DNA of 64,000 nucleotides from positions 1 through 64,000 of the forward strand of contig CAZZFF010000004.1 of NCBI GenBank assembly GCA_964653485.1, read 5' to 3'. Below the pieces are notes generated by a model. It was not told the origin of the DNA. It saw nothing but the letters and a program-made list of their open reading frames with translations, and ran no database searches. Source of the stretch: CAVQND01 sp964653485. Lineage in GTDB: Bacteria; Verrucomicrobiota; Verrucomicrobiia; Limisphaerales; UBA8199. Below are positions 23,701-31,634 of this stretch, one piece after another (the first letter of the stretch is position 1; each line of letters opens with the position of its first letter). The translations under genes and the position numbers were made by a program.

Positions 23701-26608
23701 CCAGGCTGTTCAGGCCCCAGGCGGCCACGGTGCCGTCAGACTTGAGCGCCAGGCTGTGGCTGTCCCCCGCGGCCACGGCCACCACATTGCTCAAGTTCCA
23801 CGGCGCCTGGGTCTGCCCGGCGTTGTTTGTCCCCCAACAAAACACCCTGCCGTCGCCGCTCAGGGCAAGGCTGTGGGTCCCGCCGGCGGCCACACTGACA
23901 ATTTGGGGCAGGCCGGGAGGGACGTTCGTGGGTTCCCCGGACCCCCACGCGATGACGCGCCCGTCCTGCGACAGGGCCAGGTTATGCACGGCCCCGGCGG
24001 AAATCTGGACCACGTTGGAGGCCCCGGCCGGCACGTTGGTTTGAGCATAGTCGTCCCACCCCCAGGCGACGACAGGCACGATCTCCAAAGCCGCGACAGT
24101 GCTCGCGGCGCTGCCGGCCGCGTTGGCCACGATGACCTGGTAGCCGCCGACGTCGGCCGGCTGCACATCCGTCAACTCAATTGCCGGATTCGTTTCACCC
24201 GCCAGAGTAACGCCGTTGAGCCGCCATTGGTAAGCCAGGGGCACGGTGCCGATGGCCTGGACCAGGAAGCCCACGTCCGCCCCCTGGAGAACGGCCAGTG
24301 AAGAGGGCTGCAGGGTAATGGAAGGCGGCGCAGGCAGCACGGCGAGGGCGGCCGTGGCGCTGGTCGTCGCGCCCATGGCGTTGGTGACGGTCACGGTGTA
24401 GCCGCCGGCGTCGGTGAATTGGGCGTTGGTCACGACCAGTTGAGGCGCCGTCGCGTTCGTGATGGAGGCGCCGTTGAACCACCACTGATAGGAAAGGGGG
24501 TCGAGCGGCTCATCACCGGTGGCGGTAATGGAGAAGGTGGCGGTGGCGCCCACCAGGATGCTCAGGCTTTGCGGTTGCTGGAGGATGACCGGGGGGGTGG
24601 ACGCCGCAGTGACAGCGACCACAACCCGGCGAGCGGGTTCCGTCAACCCCGGGTTCTGCAGGTCGGTGATATTCACGAGCAAATCGAATTGCACGGCCAG
24701 AATGGTCTGGGCGGCGAGTGTCGCGTAATCCAGCAGGCGGTTGTCGCCGACGGTCAAGACGCCCGTGTTATCGATGGCGAAGGTGCCCCCTGAATTGCCG
24801 GAGACGATGGAGTAGGCCAGCGCATCCCCGCCGGTGTTGTCCCCCCGCACAATCCCGACGACCGTATTGTTGGGGGAATGCTCCTGGATCGAGAAGCGGT
24901 CCGGAACGCGCGCATTGGCTACCAGGCCGGTGATGGAATAGTAGCCCAGGCTGGCGTAGGGCGAGAAGCCGTTGGTCATCGGGTCGTTTCGGCCCGCTGC
25001 GATGACGTAGAAGGTGTAGGCGCCGGCCGGCAGGGTGTTGCTCACAGCGGCCCAGAGAGTGTCCTGTGGGCTGCTCTGGGCCAGCACGGCGCTGTTCGTG
25101 CCGAGCAGCACCACGTTCAGCGCCAACGGTCCCGCCGCGTTTTGCGGATCGGCCCGCAGCGACACCGGACCGCCCCCGGTGGCAAAGCTGAAGGCGTTCG
25201 CGGCCCCACTGTACTCGATCAGTCCCTCGGCGCCGGCAGTGCCGTCCGCATACGTTTCCAGGGGCCGGGAATTGCTCGGCATGCCGCCGGTGGTGTCTGT
25301 ACGGTAGGCGACGCTGTTGTTTTGGGAGCTGATCATGGCCAGTTGATCCTCGGGGTTGTTGGCAAAAGGATACTCCCCCTTGCACCACTGGATGACGTTC
25401 TTGTAGTAAGGGACGCCCATAATGGGCACCCAGCCCACCGCGCCGTCTCCCTGCCCCTCGAAATACTCGACATGAGTGCCGTTCACCTGCTGGCCGTCAT
25501 GGCTCAAGCCCAGGGTGTGCCCAAGCTCGTGCGAACAGGCCTGGGCGCAGTACTCCATTTGAGTGACGAACACCCAGCACGGGGTATCCCCGGTCCAATT
25601 GAACGAGCCGATGTAGGCCACACCGCCGGCATCGGGCATGGCGGCGTCCGTGGGGGTGATGATGACGCGCTGGCGGCTCCCTTGCGGCGCATTTTGGAAG
25701 GCGCTGAGATCGGTGGTGACATTCACATTGAACGGCATGAAATCCCCTGCCACCTGCTGCCAAAGGGCGCGAATTTGGTCATTGCTCAGGCCGGCAGCGG
25801 CATAGCTGATGCCTCCCCACGCGGGGGTGTAGCCACCCTGGAAATCCATGTAGAGGACCACGGTGGCCCCGTGCAGGCTCTCGAGGCTGACGATGCCATT
25901 TTGATACGGCGGGATCGGCAGGCTCGGAAAATTGGCCGGATTGAGCGGAGGGGTCTCCTCGGCGTGGTGGGTGCTTCGAGCCCTGGGCCGGGGCAACTTC
26001 CGGCACAAGACCTCGCCGAGGGGCCGCTCCACCAGCTCAGGGCCGCCTCCAGGTCCGCTCGATTCGATCCGGTAGGCCAACCCGGCCCCGGGGAACTCAA
26101 CCACGCCCACATAATCGCCCGCGCGCCCGGGACGGGTTTGTTTCTGAAAAAAGAAGCGTCCTCGCTCCGGCGCGGTCAATTCCCCCGAAACGCAGATGAG
26201 CGAGCGCCCGTCGCGCTGCGCTCTCCGAACCGCGCCCCGGGCTGTCTCCCCATTCACCAACTCAAAGCGAATCGGATCGCCCGCGGCGGCCCGGTCCAGG
26301 CTGTCCAGAAACGACGGGTCCCATGGCCGCTTCCGCGGGGCCGCCGCAGTGTTCGCCGCACGCGCCGCCGCGCCGGTGGAGACAGCGATCTCCGGAAGCG
26401 ACCGCCCGCCGGAACCGCTCCGCCCGGCCGGTTGCGGGAGGCTTGAAAGGGCCCTCTTGGAGCCGGCGTCCGCCTGCGGGGCCGGGCCGGGTGCGGACGC
26501 CCGGCCGGAGCGCGGGCCTCCCCATCCCCGCTCGTGTCCGACGCACAGCCACAAGACTCCGGCGACTGTGAACACACCCGCCATCCCAACGGCGATAGCC
26601 CCTTTCAT
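20738..26608 (-). CDS. giant secreted protein: metzincin-like protease + Ig-like + RCC1 repeats
   Basis: 1956 residues with an N-terminal hydrophobic signal/anchor at about 5-23. A zinc protease motif HExxHxxGxxH is complete: His360, Glu361, His364, His370 (HELGHTLGLSHDG). A cadherin-like segment (near AYSIVSGNSGGTFAIDNTG) comes next, then two Ig-like domains and seven RCC1-type repeats (xxAWGxNxxGQTxVP ... VAIAAGxxHSLALKxDGT). Two more Ig-like domains and seven more RCC1-type repeats follow, the last ones degenerate. A fifth Ig domain, a jelly-roll domain (ALRFWWKVSSEKGYDYLVF), a sixth Ig domain and a C-terminal module ending RRFYRIEEIPAP complete it. Probably secreted or surface-attached. 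Confidence 0.85.
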   Translation of the reverse strand: MKGAIAVGMAGVFTVAGVLWLCVGHERGWGGPRSGRASAPGPAPQADAGSKRALSSLPQPAGRSGSGGRSLPEIAVSTGAAARAANTAAAPRKRPWDPSFLDSLDRAAAGDPIRFELVNGETARGAVRRAQRDGRSLICVSGELTAPERGRFFFQKQTRPGRAGDYVGVVEFPGAGLAYRIESSGPGGGPELVERPLGEVLCRKLPRPRARSTHHAEETPPLNPANFPSLPIPPYQNGIVSLESLHGATVVLYMDFQGGYTPAWGGISYAAAGLSNDQIRALWQQVAGDFMPFNVNVTTDLSAFQNAPQGSRQRVIITPTDAAMPDAGGVAYIGSFNWTGDTPCWVFVTQMEYCAQACSHELGHTLGLSHDGQQVNGTHVEYFEGQGDGAVGWVPIMGVPYYKNVIQWCKGEYPFANNPEDQLAMISSQNNSVAYRTDTTGGMPSNSRPLETYADGTAGAEGLIEYSGAANAFSFATGGGPVSLRADPQNAAGPLALNVVLLGTNSAVLAQSSPQDTLWAAVSNTLPAGAYTFYVIAAGRNDPMTNGFSPYASLGYYSITGLVANARVPDRFSIQEHSPNNTVVGIVRGDNTGGDALAYSIVSGNSGGTFAIDNTGVLTVGDNRLLDYATLAAQTILAVQFDLLVNITDLQNPGLTEPARRVVVAVTAASTPPVILQQPQSLSILVGATATFSITATGDEPLDPLSYQWWFNGASITNATAPQLVVTNAQFTDAGGYTVTVTNAMGATTSATAALAVLPAPPSITLQPSSLAVLQGADVGFLVQAIGTVPLAYQWRLNGVTLAGETNPAIELTDVQPADVGGYQVIVANAAGSAASTVAALEIVPVVAWGWDDYAQTNVPAGASNVVQISAGAVHNLALSQDGRVIAWGSGEPTNVPPGLPQIVSVAAGGTHSLALSGDGRVFCWGTNNAGQTQAPWNLSNVVAVAAGDSHSLALKSDGTVAAWGLNSLGQTAVPGWLTNVVAIAAGADYSLALGGQGTVFAWGDNRHGQTNVPPYLANVVAIAAGDLHCLALLGDGTVTAWGDNSHGQTSVPAGLSNVVSIAAGGLHSLALKTDGSIVGWGAGSVNSGLYPDLGQAMAPTSQTRMAAVSAGTAHSLALVGWGAPSITQPPVGLTVYRGTRAAFRAAASGALPLSYQWQLNGTNLPGATSQVLILPEAGQAGDCRVVVSNAVGVAASALATLTLVDQPPYLLVQPQGQTGYLGGQVNLQVLAGGSGPLTYQWYTAGASIPGATNTALTLSGLSANQTEDYYVVVSNPLGTATSAVASLSSAQILAWGAGADRSGNPNFGQSMVPAGLSGVVRVAGGGFHSLALKADGTVVAWGAGATVGADPDFGQSIVPAGLQNVVAIAAGGYHSLALKADGTIAAWGLGQYGETNVPVGLNNVVAIAAGDYHSIALKGDGSVVVWGGTSAVNIVPGAATGLIAIASAGSNIIGIRSDGTLVRWGETDVVPLGSRFVGVAAGSGGCLALNSSGALVSLDSDDLPSGMPPVSAVAAGFLHNLALKPDGTVLSWGLLAASLGMAEVPAGLTNVIDIACGDYHNLAAVAAPVATIQSPPPDRAAELGGTTLFSVVASGARPLSYLWQLNGTNLPGATGQRFTLSGIQPANAGGYRVIVTNSFGTATSRVAQLVVLPSLAQALNTTGLVWSAAGDAGWWVETNVTHDGVVAAQSAHINTGQQSSIWTYVTGPGALRFWWKVSSEKGYDYLVFASDGTVETSVSGEVGWQLLSYSVPAGTHTLQWVFAKTSSGAAGGGQDTAWLDQVSFIPDRPVITLQPVGQTVSMGADLVLTVAASGISPMSYQWTKSGINLPGATSTSLVLTNATRRTSGSYWANASNPAGFASSSNALVYVRVPQKLTSPSIGGGGTFRLLSGDADGGALLPSDLSAFRALASTNFKTWTVLGIGLSITNGLLQFVDPASTNYERRFYRIEEIPAP

Positions 26609-26717
26609 TTCTTCTATGGGTTGCAGTGGAGTTTGGGAGCATTTCTGGTGCCATGCGGGGTTTTGGCCTGAAAACCGGCTTTTTCAGCGCGGTCATGCGG
26701 TTGCGGCGCGTGATTTC

Positions 26718-26754
26718 CACGCGTTCTGCGTGAGGGTCACGCATTCTGCTCTCG
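26718..26754. promoter_or_regulatory. palindrome and direct repeat upstream of coaD
   Basis: A perfect inverted repeat CACGC-GTTCT-GCGTG at 26718-26732 is followed by a second CACGCATTCTGC that repeats its left half 20 bases later. It sits 33-69 bases before the coaD start, in a 178-base divergent spacer. It could be an operator or an RNA stem; no clear -35/-10 boxes were identified. Confidence 0.3.
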
Positions 26755-26786
26755 TCATCCCGGGGGGTTCTGTTACAGTGGCCTCG

Positions 26787-27275
26787 ATGCGAACGGCGAT
26801 TTATCCCGGGAGTTTCGACCCCATAACCAACGGACATCTGGATGTCATCCGTCGGGCGACCAAGCTGTTTGACCAGGTGGTTGTGGCGGTGGCGGCCAAT
26901 GAGAGCAAGCACCCCTTGTTTACGCGAGAGGAGCGGACGCAGATGGTTGCGCGGGCGGTGCGGCTTCTGCCCCACGTGGAGGCTGACTCGTTTGAGGGCC
27001 TGCTTGTGGAATACGTCGAGCGGCGCTCGGCGCAGGCGGTCATCCGGGGCTTGAGGGCGGTGTCGGACTTTGAGTTTGAATTTCAGTTGGCTTTGATGAA
27101 TCGTACTTTGAACGAGCGCATCGAGACGATATTCATGATGCCGAAGGATACGTATACTTTCCTCAGTTCGCGGCTGGTCAAAGAAGTTGCGTTGCTGGGG
27201 GGGGATGTCGGCGCGTTTGTGCCGGCGCACGTGCGGACCGCCCTGGCCGGGAAACTGAGCCATAAGCCGGCGTGA
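26787..27275 (+). CDS. coaD: phosphopantetheine adenylyltransferase
   Basis: 162 residues; the ATG at 26787 begins MRTAIYPGSFDPITNGHLDV. This is the CoaD start, with the nucleotidyltransferase T/HxGH motif (TNGH). RGLRAVSDFEFEFQLALMNR and FLSSRLVKEVALLGGDV complete the signature. It transfers AMP to 4'-phosphopantetheine, the penultimate step of coenzyme A synthesis. The reading frame is open far upstream, but that part is antisense to the giant protein gene. First gene of the coaD-yceD-rpmF-plsX-fabH cluster. Confidence 0.96.
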   Translation: MRTAIYPGSFDPITNGHLDVIRRATKLFDQVVVAVAANESKHPLFTREERTQMVARAVRLLPHVEADSFEGLLVEYVERRSAQAVIRGLRAVSDFEFEFQLALMNRTLNERIETIFMMPKDTYTFLSSRLVKEVALLGGDVGAFVPAHVRTALAGKLSHKPA

Positions 27276-27285
27276 AGGGACTTTT

Positions 27286-27777
27286 ATGTCGTTGAAAGTC
27301 AATGTTCGTCATTTGGAGGACCACGATGTCCACCTGGAGGGCCAGTTGGCGGTGTCCGAACTGGACATCGACACGAAGGACGAGGTCATCCGGTTGAACC
27401 AGCCGCTGGATTACGCGCTGGACGCGCAGAAGCTGGAGGGCGGTTTGCTGGTGCAGGGCCGGCTGCACATGATGCTGGCGTGCGAGTGCGTCCGGTGCCT
27501 CAAGCCTTTTGACTTGCCTCTGGAGTTGAAGACGTGGACGTGTCACCTGCCGCTCGAAGGGGAGGACCGGGTGGAGGTGGTGAACGACTGCGTGGACTTG
27601 ACGCCTTATGTGCGGGAGGATATTCTGCTTGAGATTCCGCAGCATCCGTTGTGCGACCCGGAATGCCGGGGCTTGCCAAGGATGCGGGTCGGCAGTGCAG
27701 CCCCGGCGGAGCGCCCCAGCGGGCCAGAAGCCGGCGGCGCCTCCGTTTGGGCGGAGTTGAACAAGCTGAAGTTTTAA
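27286..27777 (+). CDS. yceD: DUF177/YceD family protein (23S rRNA accumulation)
   Basis: 163 residues. LACECVRCLKPFDLPLEL carries the Cys pair, and a second pair (CDPECRG) follows, as in DUF177 proteins. VVNDCVDLTPYVREDILLEIP is the conserved central block. In Escherichia coli YceD is needed for 23S rRNA accumulation. It starts 10 bases after coaD and precedes rpmF, the usual order. The C-terminal ~30 residues (SAAPAERPSGPEAGG) are low complexity. Confidence 0.9.
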   Translation: MSLKVNVRHLEDHDVHLEGQLAVSELDIDTKDEVIRLNQPLDYALDAQKLEGGLLVQGRLHMMLACECVRCLKPFDLPLELKTWTCHLPLEGEDRVEVVNDCVDLTPYVREDILLEIPQHPLCDPECRGLPRMRVGSAAPAERPSGPEAGGASVWAELNKLKF

Positions 27778-27856
27778 CATTGAAACCGTAAGCCGTCTGG
27801 GCGTATCCTGGTTCGCTTTAACGGTTAGAGAAACATTTTAACAACAATAGCCAATT

Positions 27857-28045
27857 ATGGGTGTTCCCAAGCGTAAACCTTCGCACAGCCGTCAGCGGAT
27901 GCGCCGCGCCTACAACAGCGCTCTCACTCTGCCCCAGCTCATGCCTTGTCCGCAATGTGCCGCGCCGTGCGTGCCTCACCGGGTGTGCCCGTCGTGCGGG
28001 TATTACAAGGGCCGGCAGGTGATCACGGTCAAGACGGGAGCTTAA
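27857..28045 (+). CDS. rpmF: 50S ribosomal protein bL32
   Basis: 62 residues, MGVPKRKPSHSRQRMRRA..., the standard bL32 N-terminus. A zinc ribbon is formed by Cys31, Cys34, Cys44 and Cys47 (CPQC...CPSC), so this is the zinc-binding form. Part of the large subunit near the peptidyl transferase exit region. A 79-base spacer separates it from yceD. Confidence 0.96.
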   Translation: MGVPKRKPSHSRQRMRRAYNSALTLPQLMPCPQCAAPCVPHRVCPSCGYYKGRQVITVKTGA

Positions 28046-28093
28046 GCGTCCCATCGAGGCGCGAGGCAACCCGTTTCGCGTCCGGCCCGGTTT

Positions 28094-29143
28094 ATGCGAA
28101 TCGCAGTGGATGTCATGGGTGGCGACCACGGCTGCGGGGTCGTTATCGAGGGCGCCATGCGCGCGTTGGAGACGGGCAAACAAATCACGGCGCTGTTCCT
28201 GGTGGGCGACCGCTCGGACATTCACGCCGCCCTGCCCCGCGGCGGATTCCGGGACCACCGCGTGCGCGTCATCCATGCCAGCGAAGTCCTCACGATGGAC
28301 GACAAGCCGGCCGCCGCCGTGCGCCGCAAGAAGGATTGCTCGATCGTAAGGGCAGTCGAGTTGGTGCGGGAGGACAGGGCTGACGCGGTGGTTTCGGTCG
28401 GGAACACGGGGGGGATTTTCGCGGCCGCCACTTTCAAGCTGGGCCGTATTCCGGGGGTGGCCCGCGGCGGCATCGCGACGATTATCCCGAGGGCCGACGG
28501 CGAATTCGTCCTGGTTGACTCCGGCGCCAACATCGAGTGCAAACCGGTGCATCTGGCCCACTACGCCGTGATGGGCAGCATCTATTCTCGAGAGATACTC
28601 CATCGTCCCAGCCCGCGCGTGGGCATACTGAGCGTCGGCACCGAGGACACCAAGGGCAACGAACTGACCCTGCAGGCCTTTCAACTGTGCAAGCAACTCG
28701 ACTTGAATTTCATCGGCAACGTCGAAGGGCACGACCTGTTCAAAGACCGTGTTGATGTCGTCATTTGCGACGGGTTTGTGGGCAATATCGTGCTCAAGAC
28801 CTGCGAGGGCCTGGCGTTCGCGATGTTCTCTCTGCTCAAACACGAGTTGACCGCCAATCCGCGCCGCAAGCTCGGGGCGTTGCTGGCTCAAAACGCCTTT
28901 CGCGCGATGCGCCGGAAGATGGACCCGGAAGGCTCCGGGGGCGCGCCCCTGCTCGGTTTCAACGGGGCGGTCATGAAGGCCCATGGGTCGGCTCGGGAGC
29001 GCTCCATCGCCAATGCCATCCGCGTGGCCACCGAAAACATCCACCAGCAGGTCAACCAGACCATCGAGAGGGAGATCGCCCGGGCCAACGAGCGGTTGGC
29101 CGCCTTGGAGCCGACCGCAGCCCGCGAGCTGTCCCTCGGCTGA
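28094..29143 (+). CDS. plsX: phosphate acyltransferase PlsX
   Basis: 349 residues beginning MRIAVDVMGGDHG, the PlsX signature. SVGNTGGIFAAATFKLGRIPG and VDSGANIECKPVHLAHYAVMG are further conserved blocks. It makes acyl-phosphate from acyl-ACP for phospholipid synthesis and works at the inner membrane surface. It precedes fabH by 41 bases and follows rpmF, the widely conserved rpmF-plsX-fabH arrangement. Confidence 0.96.
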   Translation: MRIAVDVMGGDHGCGVVIEGAMRALETGKQITALFLVGDRSDIHAALPRGGFRDHRVRVIHASEVLTMDDKPAAAVRRKKDCSIVRAVELVREDRADAVVSVGNTGGIFAAATFKLGRIPGVARGGIATIIPRADGEFVLVDSGANIECKPVHLAHYAVMGSIYSREILHRPSPRVGILSVGTEDTKGNELTLQAFQLCKQLDLNFIGNVEGHDLFKDRVDVVICDGFVGNIVLKTCEGLAFAMFSLLKHELTANPRRKLGALLAQNAFRAMRRKMDPEGSGGAPLLGFNGAVMKAHGSARERSIANAIRVATENIHQQVNQTIEREIARANERLAALEPTAARELSLG

Positions 29144-29184
29144 GCGTTAGCAACCCTGCCAACCCCCTTCGCGCCCCACAAGGC

Positions 29185-30222
29185 ATGAGTCCAACACCCA
29201 CTCCTAAATTCAGAAACCCACGGGCGAAATACAACTTCCAGGGCCGCACCTGTTCGATCGCGGGCGTCGGTTCTTATGTCCCGGCCCGGGTCCTCACCAA
29301 TGCCGACCTGGAAAAGATGGTGAGCACCTCCGACGAGTGGATCACGACGCGGACCGGCATCAAAGAGCGCCATATCGCGGCCAAGGACGAGTTTACCTCG
29401 GATTTGGCCTCCCGCGCCGCCCGTCTCGCGATGCAGCGGGCGGGAGTTACCGCGGACCAAATCGAACTCATTACGGTGGCCACCATTACGCCGGACATGC
29501 CGTTTCCTTCGACCGCCTGCCTGGTGCAGCAAAAGATCGGGGCTTTCCGGGCTGCGGCCTTCGACATCGAGGCGGCCTGCTCCGGGTTTATCTACGGTTT
29601 GGAAATTGCCCAGCAGTTCATCATGTCGCGCACTTACGACACGGTGCTGGTGATCGGCGCGGAGAAGCTCTCCTCCATCGTGGATTGGCAGGACCGCAAT
29701 ACATGCGTGCTCTTCGGCGACGGGGCCGGCGCGGCCGTGCTGCGCAACCGGCCGAACGCGCATGGCCTTCTGACCGCGGTAATGGGGGCTAATGGCCGGA
29801 AGGCCGGCTTGCTCTTCATGGCCGCTGGGGGCAGCCGCTGCCCCGCGACCGCCGAATCGGTGGCCGCCCGCCTGCACTACCTTAAAATGGAAGGCAGGGA
29901 GACCTTCAAGAACGCCGTGCAAGCGATGCTCAGCGCCGCCCAGGAGGCCCTCCGCCGGTGCGAAATCGACATTTCCCGGATCAAGTGCATTATCCCGCAC
30001 CAGGCCAACCTCCGAATCATCCACGCCGTAGGTGAGCGCCTGGGAGCCAAGCCCGCCCAGTTCTTCATCAACCTCCACAAATACGGCAACACCTCCGCCG
30101 CTTCCGTGGCCATTGCCCTCGACGAAGCGGTCCAGAGCGGGCGCATCCTGCCCGGCGATTTGATCCTTCTCATCGTTTTCGGCGCCGGCCTCACCTGGGG
30201 CGCCGCGGTCATCGAATGGTAG
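29185..30222 (+). CDS. fabH: beta-ketoacyl-ACP synthase III
   Basis: 345 residues from the ATG at 29185. The frame is open much further up, but that part overlaps plsX. The catalytic triad is complete: Cys132 (EAACSGF), His272 (PHQANLRII) and Asn302 (KYGNTSAAS). It condenses acetyl-CoA with malonyl-ACP to start fatty acid synthesis in the cytoplasm. A short disordered N-terminal extension of about 20 residues precedes the usual start. Last gene of the cluster. Confidence 0.95.
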   Translation: MSPTPTPKFRNPRAKYNFQGRTCSIAGVGSYVPARVLTNADLEKMVSTSDEWITTRTGIKERHIAAKDEFTSDLASRAARLAMQRAGVTADQIELITVATITPDMPFPSTACLVQQKIGAFRAAAFDIEAACSGFIYGLEIAQQFIMSRTYDTVLVIGAEKLSSIVDWQDRNTCVLFGDGAGAAVLRNRPNAHGLLTAVMGANGRKAGLLFMAAGGSRCPATAESVAARLHYLKMEGRETFKNAVQAMLSAAQEALRRCEIDISRIKCIIPHQANLRIIHAVGERLGAKPAQFFINLHKYGNTSAASVAIALDEAVQSGRILPGDLILLIVFGAGLTWGAAVIEW

Positions 30223-30305
30223 TTTCTTTATTCCATCTGCTAATCATTTAGCGGCACTTCACTAACTTGACTTTTCCATCCGTCGTGGTACTCTCACCGT
30301 GTTGT

Positions 30306-30632
30306 ATGAGCGCGAGAAAAGCTGAAAGCAATGGGTCCTTCCAACATGTCTCGGTCGCGGTTGAAGCCCGTCAAACCTGCCTGTCCCTTTCCCCGGATTC
30401 CGTCATTTTTCACAAGAATGGCATCGAGTTCCGAAGCGCCACGCCATTCTCCGCCTGGGCGGAGATGACTCTGACGCTGGAATCTCCGGCCGACGGGGGC
30501 AGAATCCACTGCACGGGCGTTGTGATTTCGTGTACGGGCAACAAGCACACGGGCTACCACGTTTCGATGGTGCTGACTGGCCTCTCGCGCCAGGCCCAAG
30601 CCCTCCTGACTACGATGGCGGTCTTGCAGTAG
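30306..30632 (+). CDS. PilZ-like domain protein
   Basis: 108 residues from the ATG at 30306; a TTG at 30267 would add 13. The beta-rich layout (GIEFRSATPFSAWAEMTLTL ... CTGVVISCTGNKHTGYHVSM) resembles a PilZ barrel as used by envelope-associated regulators. The RxxxR and DxSxxG cyclic-di-GMP motifs are absent, so binding is doubtful. No strong ribosome site. It lies downstream of fabH and convergent with the YceI gene. Confidence 0.45.
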   Translation: MSARKAESNGSFQHVSVAVEARQTCLSLSPDSVIFHKNGIEFRSATPFSAWAEMTLTLESPADGGRIHCTGVVISCTGNKHTGYHVSMVLTGLSRQAQALLTTMAVLQ

Positions 30633-30697
30633 CCCGCGGCCCGAGCGCGGCGAGCCGCTCCCGTCGAACGGTCGGGCGACACACATTCGCAGGAGGT

Positions 30698-31309
30698 TCA
30701 ATGCGCCGCGGCGCCGGCGACGCTCAAGGTGAGTTCGATTTCATCGGAGACCTTGTCCTGCGGGGCGACCGGGTTGATGCCGAAGTCGCTGCGTTTAATG
30801 GTGAAGGTGGAGCGGATGACGAGGAGGTCGCCTTTGAGATTGGGGACGCGCTGGCTCAGCTTATCTTTGAGATAGGTTAACTTGATGGGAGCGGTGATCT
30901 CCTTGGGCGTGCCTTTGATGGTGAGGGTTCCGACGACATCGGCGGTGGTCTGGGGGCCGGAGGTTTTGACGTTCTTGAGGGCTTTTGTTTCAAAGGTGAT
31001 TTCGCCGTACTTCGCCACGTCCATCCATTGAGGGCCGTGGAGGTGTTCTTTCATCATCGGGTTGGGCACGTGGAGAGAGGCGGCGGCCACCACCAGTTTG
31101 CCACGGGTCAACGCGGGGTTTTCGGGGTCGAACGCGACGGAGCCGGTGATGCCGCTGGCGCTGCCCTGGGTGGCTTCGAGGAGCGCATCCAGCTTGAACA
31201 CGATGTTGTTGACTCCCTTCGGGTCTTTGAAGTCGAAGGTCTCCGGCGCGGCAAGCGCGGCGCAGGTCAAGGCGGCGAGTCCAATCAGCGAGACGGTTGT
31301 TTTTTTCAT
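30698..31309 (-). CDS. YceI-family periplasmic protein
   Basis: 203 residues with a signal peptide (SLIGLAALTCAALA) and a lipocalin-like YceI barrel: ITGSVAFDPENPALTRGKLV, the HxGPQWxDxxKYxEITFET block and GDLLVIRSTFTIKRSDFGIN. YceI-type proteins bind polyisoprenoids in the periplasm; some are induced by alkaline or acid stress. Its start overlaps the upstream stop as ATGA, so translation is probably coupled to the 90-residue membrane protein. Confidence 0.88.
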   Translation of the reverse strand: MKKTTVSLIGLAALTCAALAAPETFDFKDPKGVNNIVFKLDALLEATQGSASGITGSVAFDPENPALTRGKLVVAAASLHVPNPMMKEHLHGPQWMDVAKYGEITFETKALKNVKTSGPQTTADVVGTLTIKGTPKEITAPIKLTYLKDKLSQRVPNLKGDLLVIRSTFTIKRSDFGINPVAPQDKVSDEIELTLSVAGAAAH

Positions 31310-31578
31310 AGTTGAATGTTCTGTGGTTGTTTATTGCGAAATAGCAGGGAGACGCCGCCGAGGGATGCGGCTGCGAAAAGAGCGGCGGCCAGAAAGTCCA
31401 GGCCGGGGGAGAATTGTTTGCGGTATTCAATTCCTTCGATTCCGGTGACCTGGTCGAGGGTCTTCACCGGCACGCTCGTTCGCGTCCAGCCGCGGTTTGC
31501 GCCCGCGGCGAGCCAGACAAGGACGGCCCCCAGGGCGGCGAGCAGCGCCAGAATGCGCAATATGCGTTTCATTGACAT
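31306..31578 (-). CDS. small two-helix membrane protein upstream of YceI
   Basis: 90 residues with two hydrophobic helices (about 6-26 and 62-80) and a short soluble loop between them (WTRTSVPVKTLDQVTGIEG). No domain was recognised. Its stop overlaps the YceI start (ATGA), so the pair is probably made together; a helper for YceI export or anchoring is only a guess. Confidence 0.6.
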   Translation of the reverse strand: MSMKRILRILALLAALGAVLVWLAAGANRGWTRTSVPVKTLDQVTGIEGIEYRKQFSPGLDFLAAALFAAASLGGVSLLFRNKQPQNIQL

Positions 31579-31634
31579 ACAATATCACAGGCGCCGCGCG
31601 GGCGCCTCCGAGGAGTGGGAGGCCCCGAGGCCCG

